This document shows, one piece after another, positions 58,297 to 64,000 of a stretch of DNA of 64,000 nucleotides. The notes under the pieces were generated by a model. The model had not been told where the DNA came from. It searched no databases and saw only the letters and a program-made list of their open reading frames with translations. Positions within the stretch are counted from its first letter, which is position 1. Each line of letters opens with the position of its first letter. Source of the DNA: Istiophorus platypterus. Taxonomy: Eukaryota > Chordata > Actinopteri > Istiophoriformes > Istiophoridae. The position numbers were made by a program, and so were the translations under genes. Where the stretch lies: NCBI GenBank assembly GCA_016859345.1, contig CM029114.1, positions 13,152,001 through 13,216,000 of the forward strand, written 5' to 3'.

Positions 58297-60853
58297 GTGA
58301 GTTGTCGGCCAACGCGACCTTAAACATCCATGTTGACGGGAGCGAGGTGTCCTCACCCCATCACCCTCACCCCCTCACCCCCGGAGCGACGCCCGCCCCG
58401 CTGCGCACCGTCTGCGGGGAAAGCGCGATGCGTTTTTTGGAGACGGCGCTCGGTTGAAAGCTTGTATAGAAAAGACATATGGGGGGGGGGTGCTTAAACA
58501 ACGATACTGTGATTTCTTTTCTCTGTTCTCAGGGGATCCCCAGTTCCACTGACCAACATTTTATTTGAGGAACCGTTATCTTTTTCTGTTTCTTTTTCTT
58601 TCCCCCCCTCCCGGGTTGATCCGGTGCCAGCCTCCTCCCAGTAAAATGCCCCGCACTCTTGGCAGGACCCGCTTACGAAATTTCCCAAACTGAGCATGCG
58701 TGCTCGGCGCAAGTTGCATAAGGCAGGTCGTGACACATACTGGGGCAGTTTTGTAACTTAATCAAAGGGGGAGGAGGAGGAGGGCGTTTGGATTTTGTAA
58801 TTGTTATGGCTGCAGCGAGCCGGCGTTTCGTAAATGTTTCGGCGGTGGGGGGATGAGCGCACCGTTTGTGGGTCAAGTCAGCGGGGCCCGCCGGTCCAGA
58901 TAGACGCTCGTAGTTTTTATTTTGTAACGGGGGCCAAGACATTATGCAATGAAAAAAAAATTAAGTGTGCAGCCTCTGTGGCGGATGATACTCGGTTGAC
59001 AAAGTTGGATTCAAGAGGTTCGCGGGTGGGAGGGTCGTTGGTTTCAGATCCCGATGTATTACTTGCAAAACTTTGTGTAGGTGAAGTGAAAGAGGTAGTT
59101 AGACCTGAAACAATTAGTCATTTACCGGAGTAGTCATTGGACAGAAGAATAATGATTTGATGATAAAGATATTGAAGCCAAATCTAAATGTTTGGTGGTT
59201 TTCAGCTACCCCAGGTGTGAATATTTGAGTAAACCATCAGAGGAATAATCACGGATACAGGGCCAAATATTCGCAGAGTTCAGCCCCTCAGGGAGATTAT
59301 CCGCTGCTTTTCTTGGTCATGTATCATTAAGATGTCACCTTAAGCTCTGCAAAACTTTTGACAATTGTTTTTTTTTCATAGACTAACAATAAGAACTATT
59401 GTGGCTATTATGGCCTGCCTTCATGAAACTAGTAATTGTAAACACAGTTATGATAATATTATGCATTGTGGGTAAGACACTGCCTTGCAAGAGAAATAAT
59501 AAGATATCATTTTCCAGTTCATTACCACTAAATGTTGAATTACTCTTAACCATGCTGAAAGGAATCATTGGGTCTTCCTTTGATTTGGTTATTTTATGCA
59601 ATTGAAGGTACGAAGCTGTTAGCTTTAAATGCCGCATTGATCTGTTGTTATCATATTGTTTTACTAGAGACTTTGAGTGCGAAACAGTTTCGAATGGCAT
59701 CTAATAAGAATCACAATTCACACCCTAAAATGGCCCGGCAGTCGGAAGGTATGGCTAAAAAAAATTGTTCTGGGCCTTCACCTGGGTCATGAGAGCTTAT
59801 GGAAACATCCATTGTATTTGGGTCAAGTGATATAATATCACATGTAACTTTGCTATGTCCCTGTTGACCTCTGTTACTCAAACATTGCCTACAGGGTGGT
59901 TAGTGAAAGACTTCACCTAAACCAAGGATTTACAAGAATTTTGAGGAAAAAAAACAAAAATATACTCTTTCTGGCCTCTCAAACTTAAATATTTTACTGT
60001 CCAACGAAAATGAGGTTATCAGTGTAGTTTTATCTACAAGCTTACATTGTATGACATTTTGTTTTTTTGCATCTTAAAATATTAACCTTGTTTTTTTTGA
60101 CAGACTGTAACAACATAACACATAATCTATGACCCTGCATTTCTGGATATCAGGTTGACAAAAGTGGTGAATTGTATAATTTAGGGCCATATGAGGATAA
60201 CTGGTTTAACACCTTCTGACTAGAAAAACCTTCAGCTAACACCGGGTTGGGGATGCAGACTCATACCATCTATGGGATTGATGTAGTCACCACCTGCTTC
60301 TGACAGTGCTTGCCCTCAGTGCTGCAGAGAACCTAAGAAGCAGGATAGAAACTTCCAGATAATTGGGGCCATTTCGCTGATGTTAGGATGACTAGACAGA
60401 ATACCCGCGGTCCCGTTCACATCAGCATCTGCCACACATTAGAAAAATTGGCTAGATCTATACTTCTAAATGAAAGCGAATACATTACTGGTTTTGATGG
60501 TATGCCATGTGAACAATAACCACTGCTCAGGCCATAAAGAAAGTTATTGATAGTTGGTGAAATGTGGGTAACCATTGTCAGCCAACAGAATTTGTTAGTC
60601 AGTAATGTCTGCAGGACAGTGTGCTTCATTGGATGCAAAGAATTGAGTGACACAGTTAATATAGAATTTATGTTGTTGTGTGGCTATGCAATGTATGACT
60701 TGTAGGACATGTAAAAATTTTTAAAACTTTTCATGAAGGTAAATGCTACCTCCCCATGCAAATATAAAAGTTTAAGGTTTGCCCAATACATTTTTGATGA
60801 TTTGATGTTTAAACAGGATTCTTCCCCTCTCCATCTCCTCCTGTGTTTTGCAG
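58297..60853 (+). other. lonrf1: lonrf1 intron 1
   Basis: A 2.56-kb intron from GTGAGT to TTTTGCAG. The first 150 bases remain CpG-rich. A possible SINE scrap (GGGTCGTTGGTTTCAGATCC) lies near 59032. No other gene was seen. Confidence 0.85.
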
Positions 60854-60972
60854 ATCCAGAGATGACAGCCGTGGTGCGGCTGTCTCGAGCGGAGGCGTAC
60901 ATGGCTCTCAAACAGTATCGCCTGGCATTGGAGGACACAGAATTTTGTCCCGAGTCCAGCTGTTCTGCTGAA
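60854..60972 (+). CDS. lonrf1: lonrf1 exon 2: TPR repeat
   Basis: Completes codon GAT and encodes DPEMTAVVRLSRAEAYMALK and QYRLALEDTEFCPESSCSAE. This is a TPR helix pair matching the human IYRAESYAGLQEFKAALED segment. Acceptor TTTGCAG at 60853, donor GTAGGT at 60973. Confidence 0.93.
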
Positions 60973-62114
60973 GTAGGTCACTTACTGATTACTGATACTA
61001 AAGTAATTTTATTACACCATTGTTGAAAAAAGGAAAAATGTTACATAAATTCCAGTTTGTATTGAGGATTTCTTCTGTGCAGGCATTTGGTTGTTATTAG
61101 TCTAATTTTATGATTAAAGGAAAATCAATGTCAGATGAGATTACGCCAAATCTAATACCAGGCTTTTTGTTGATTCCACAAGGATGGCGGCATTCCCAGA
61201 TTGTTCACACATGCTCACACACCCGCCTTTACTAACTAAGGTCTGGCATGTGATAAGTCTGTCAGTTAGTCTGTGCTGGTATATTGGTCAGCCAGCCATT
61301 ACTAAGAAAAGGTGTATTTTAAGACTGCTGCCCTCAAAGCCGCAGACAGGAATCACCTCACTGGTTGTGTAATTGGATTACAGTTAAAAGTTTATGACCT
61401 GTAAGTTGTAGGCCAGTTCAGACTTCAGATATTCATAATCATGTTTATTCATTCATTTTCTATGTTATAGAATAAAACTATTTTAAAACCTAATTTTGGT
61501 TGCATGACTTGGCGGTTGAATTCACAAAATCATAATCCAATAATGTTGTGGGGATGCAGTTTGTTTGTTTGTTTCTTTACAAGGCATATTTTTAACATCC
61601 CCCTGCTATTTTAGAGTTGTATAAAAGGGTAAATAAGTTATAAAGGAGTATCCTGCCTGAAGAAGGTTTTCTAGACCACAACTGAGAATGTAGTTATTAA
61701 GGTCAAAGCCATTAATGACTATAACATCCGCATAAGGAGACGAAATGTCTGGGTTGAAGCCTAGGATATTCCATATATGTGGTGCAAAGTATATCATACC
61801 AAACCACATGCATAATTGGTAAATTAATATTGATATATTGATAAAAGCTGTGACCCTCTCTTTTGTTTTAGAAGTTTAATTTATGTTCGGTCTGGCTGTT
61901 TTTATAAGTCAAGCATGATTTTGAATCCAGTATTTTCTTAAGATGCCTGCAGATCATTAACAATTAACAACATTTACAATCAAGTTGTTCAAGGTGGGTT
62001 GTGTTTTGTATGTACACAGTAGTGTAAATGGACAAAGCATGACAATGAGTTAATACCTAATGCACATGTAAATGCTGGTACGTAATAATTTTTTTCCCTT
62101 TTTGCCCTCTAAAG
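60973..62114 (+). other. lonrf1: lonrf1 intron 2
   Basis: A 1.14-kb AT-rich intron with acceptor CTCTAAAG (A at -3). Nothing else was seen. Confidence 0.9.
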
Positions 62115-62237
62115 GCTTTGTTTAGGAAAGCAATGGTGCTACATGAAATGGGCCAGGTGGATGAGTCTCTGCAAGTCTTCCTCCACTGCCTGGCAATAGA
62201 TGAGGACTTTCCCTGTGCTAAAAGACAAGTGGAAAAG
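62115..62237 (+). CDS. lonrf1: lonrf1 exon 3: TPR repeat
   Basis: Encodes ALFRKAMVLHEMGQVDESLQ, VFLHCLAIDEDFPCAKRQVE and K, 41 whole codons, matching the human YFRKGKVLCDAGFLGDALQLFLQCLALDEDF region. Donor GTGAGA at 62238. The gene continues beyond the window, where the second RING and the LON substrate-binding domain are expected. Confidence 0.93.
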
Positions 62238-64000
62238 GTGAGAGAATGAAGGAGTTATGGATAGTTCACTGGCAGTGTGAGAGAAGAAACAAACAAAACA
62301 TGTTGTCATCCTAAAGATCGGCAGTCAGTAGAGCTGGAGTCACATTGTCAACTAGGTTGGAGGAGCTAGACTCATTACACTGCAAGCCAAATGTTTTAAT
62401 TGGAACTTTTATTGCTTTAATGTGACATCAAGGAATTTAGGTATGTGGGTGTTTCATCTCTTTGATTGAACTGCCAGGAATGTAAAGATCTTGTTGCACA
62501 AAGCCATTTGTTCTGTTTTTACAGCTAGCATCTGATATTATCCTACATTGATTCAATGGAATGATTTCATGGCATGGATCTTAAAACTCCACTAATGCTC
62601 AATGATTTAAAGAAACAGGAAACAAGGTGGAGATGATGTGTATAATAGGCAACCTGATCTTACAATCTTACATTATTTGGAAATTAGAAACACTAAACAT
62701 TTGCTGGCTCCCCATAGGTGATGTCTTTGCATGTTTGCCTTTTGGGAAAAATGCATGAAAATCTGTCTGAGAAATACATTGTTTCAGGTCATGAGCACTT
62801 TTCATTTTTCACAATTTACAGGCAAAATTGATTGATTGATTATTCAGTAATCTCTAATGAAAATAATTTTATACCACTAGTAGTTATGTGCTATAACCAT
62901 ATATAGTGGTTACATATAAAAAAAGCTAAGAAAATGAAGGAATGTATTTTAAAGTAAATAAATCAAAAACTGCACTTCCACTTTCTTAGCCATCAACATT
63001 GTCCATTCATCTGTTATGGAATTACACAAGTCGTTAGTGGTTCCAGTCCTGTGACTCTGCCTGTAATGACATTAGTACCACTTAACAAACAAACCACAGC
63101 ATCATAGTTATATAAGTAACACTCAGTCGATTCATATTTGCAGTGCTACATACAGTCTCAGAATATAATGAAACATTTTCCCATTTTGTGATGATACTAT
63201 TGCTAATACTGCTTAAGTTTTGTGTAATAATCTCTGAATCATCATTGTATAAGGAAGCATACATAATCACATTAGTCATCTCTAAGTTTTCTCAGGCTAG
63301 GCATTAGTTTTAAAAAAGTGTGGGAGCCAGACAGCATGCATCAGTAGAATGTCATATCAAGTTTGTGCAGCCTTTAACACATTTCCCCACTCACACTTAC
63401 AGTCTCAAAAGATTTCCAACCATGTAATGAAAGAGAAACGGCAATGAAACCAGCAAATTAAAATTAAAAAATTATGAAAATGAAAATGACAGTCCCCTTC
63501 TGATTACCTTCACAAAACCTTCAAGAATCTTAAAAGTAAAATGAGACCTTTTTGAAAGCTCTTAATACTTATATTTAAACTGTATAAATAGTGAGAATGA
63601 TATCAGACATGTCACTATAATCTTACCTGTAAAGCAAACCTGTAAAGCAAGCATGGTTTGGCAGTATTTTGATATAGAAAATTAAATAGAAGTTGTATGT
63701 AAGATGTGTTATAATAAACTAGCTTATAACCACTTGACCAGAGCAAAGTGTAACCACATTCAGCACAGGCACGGGGGCATCAGCCTACGGGAAAGAAGGT
63801 CTTCTGCCACAGATTCATAATGACCCCAAAATATTTTTAAACTTTTCATTATAATGTAAAAGATCTGTAATTTAATGCCCATAATGCACTATTAAATGTT
63901 GAGCTGTGGGGAGTGCATTCATTTGACATGCACCCACTTGATACAAATATGGACAGCAGCATCCATGTTCACACTAAGTGACTGCCCTGATATTCACCTT
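62238..64000 (+). other. lonrf1: lonrf1 intron 3 (incomplete)
   Basis: AT-rich intronic sequence up to the window edge. I found no exon for the segment that follows QVEK in LONRF1. A TTGATTGATTGATTATT run near 62828-62844 may be a scrap of an old repeat. Confidence 0.8.

Noticed and set aside
59013..59060. GGGTCGTTGGTTTCAGATCC as a tRNA B box or tRNA gene
   Set aside because: No A box at the right distance and no cloverleaf could be drawn; at best a scrap of an old SINE.

Overview
The window is nuclear DNA from a ray-finned fish, most likely a percomorph teleost. It has spliced protein genes with GT-AG introns, CpG-rich promoters in AT-rich surroundings, many (CA/TG)n microsatellites, and worn copies of several interspersed repeats that I recognise from memory as common in percomorph genomes. 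There is no prokaryotic, phage or viral gene content. Almost every long open frame outside the exons is chance reading of introns or simple repeats.

Two genes are present, both on the + strand. (1) dlc1 encodes a SAM-RhoGAP-START protein (DLC1/STARD12). The whole short isoform can be assembled from 14 exons between 28553 and 50128. The exon lengths sum to 3495 nt, exactly 1165 codons, giving 1164 residues, and every junction is phase-consistent. Its 3' UTR runs about 2 kb to twin ATTAAA signals at 52106-52120. (2) lonrf1 encodes a RING/TPR/LON protein. Its first three coding exons (57693-58296, 60854-60972, 62115-62237; 282 residues) are here; the second RING and the LON domain lie beyond the right edge. 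Human DLC1 and LONRF1 are also close neighbours in the same orientation on 8p, so the synteny supports both names.

Layout: 1-7.1 kb, upstream DNA with two or more old teleost repeats; 7.1-7.4 kb, a candidate alternative dlc1 first exon that is too short to stand out as an ORF; 7.4-27.6 kb, noncoding DNA (intron of the alternative transcript) with microsatellites and old repeats; 27.66-28.57 kb, CpG-island promoter and short first coding exon of dlc1; 28.6-50.1 kb, dlc1 body; 50.1-52.1 kb, dlc1 3' UTR; 52.1-57.2 kb, intergenic DNA with two CTCF-like motifs in divergent orientation and a roughly 1.2 kb teleost repeat; 57.2-57.6 kb, lonrf1 promoter; 57.7-64 kb, the 5' part of lonrf1.

The two gene products are not known to act together. 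DLC1 switches off Rho GTPases at focal adhesions; LONRF proteins are RING-type ubiquitin ligases. The most useful observations are the hidden alternative dlc1 first exon (phase-compatible with exon 2), the divergent CTCF-like pair between the genes, the altered LD-type talin/FAK-binding motif with acidic expansions in dlc1 exon 5, and promoter and intronic repeats that could affect expression or splicing. I found no convincing wholly new biological system.
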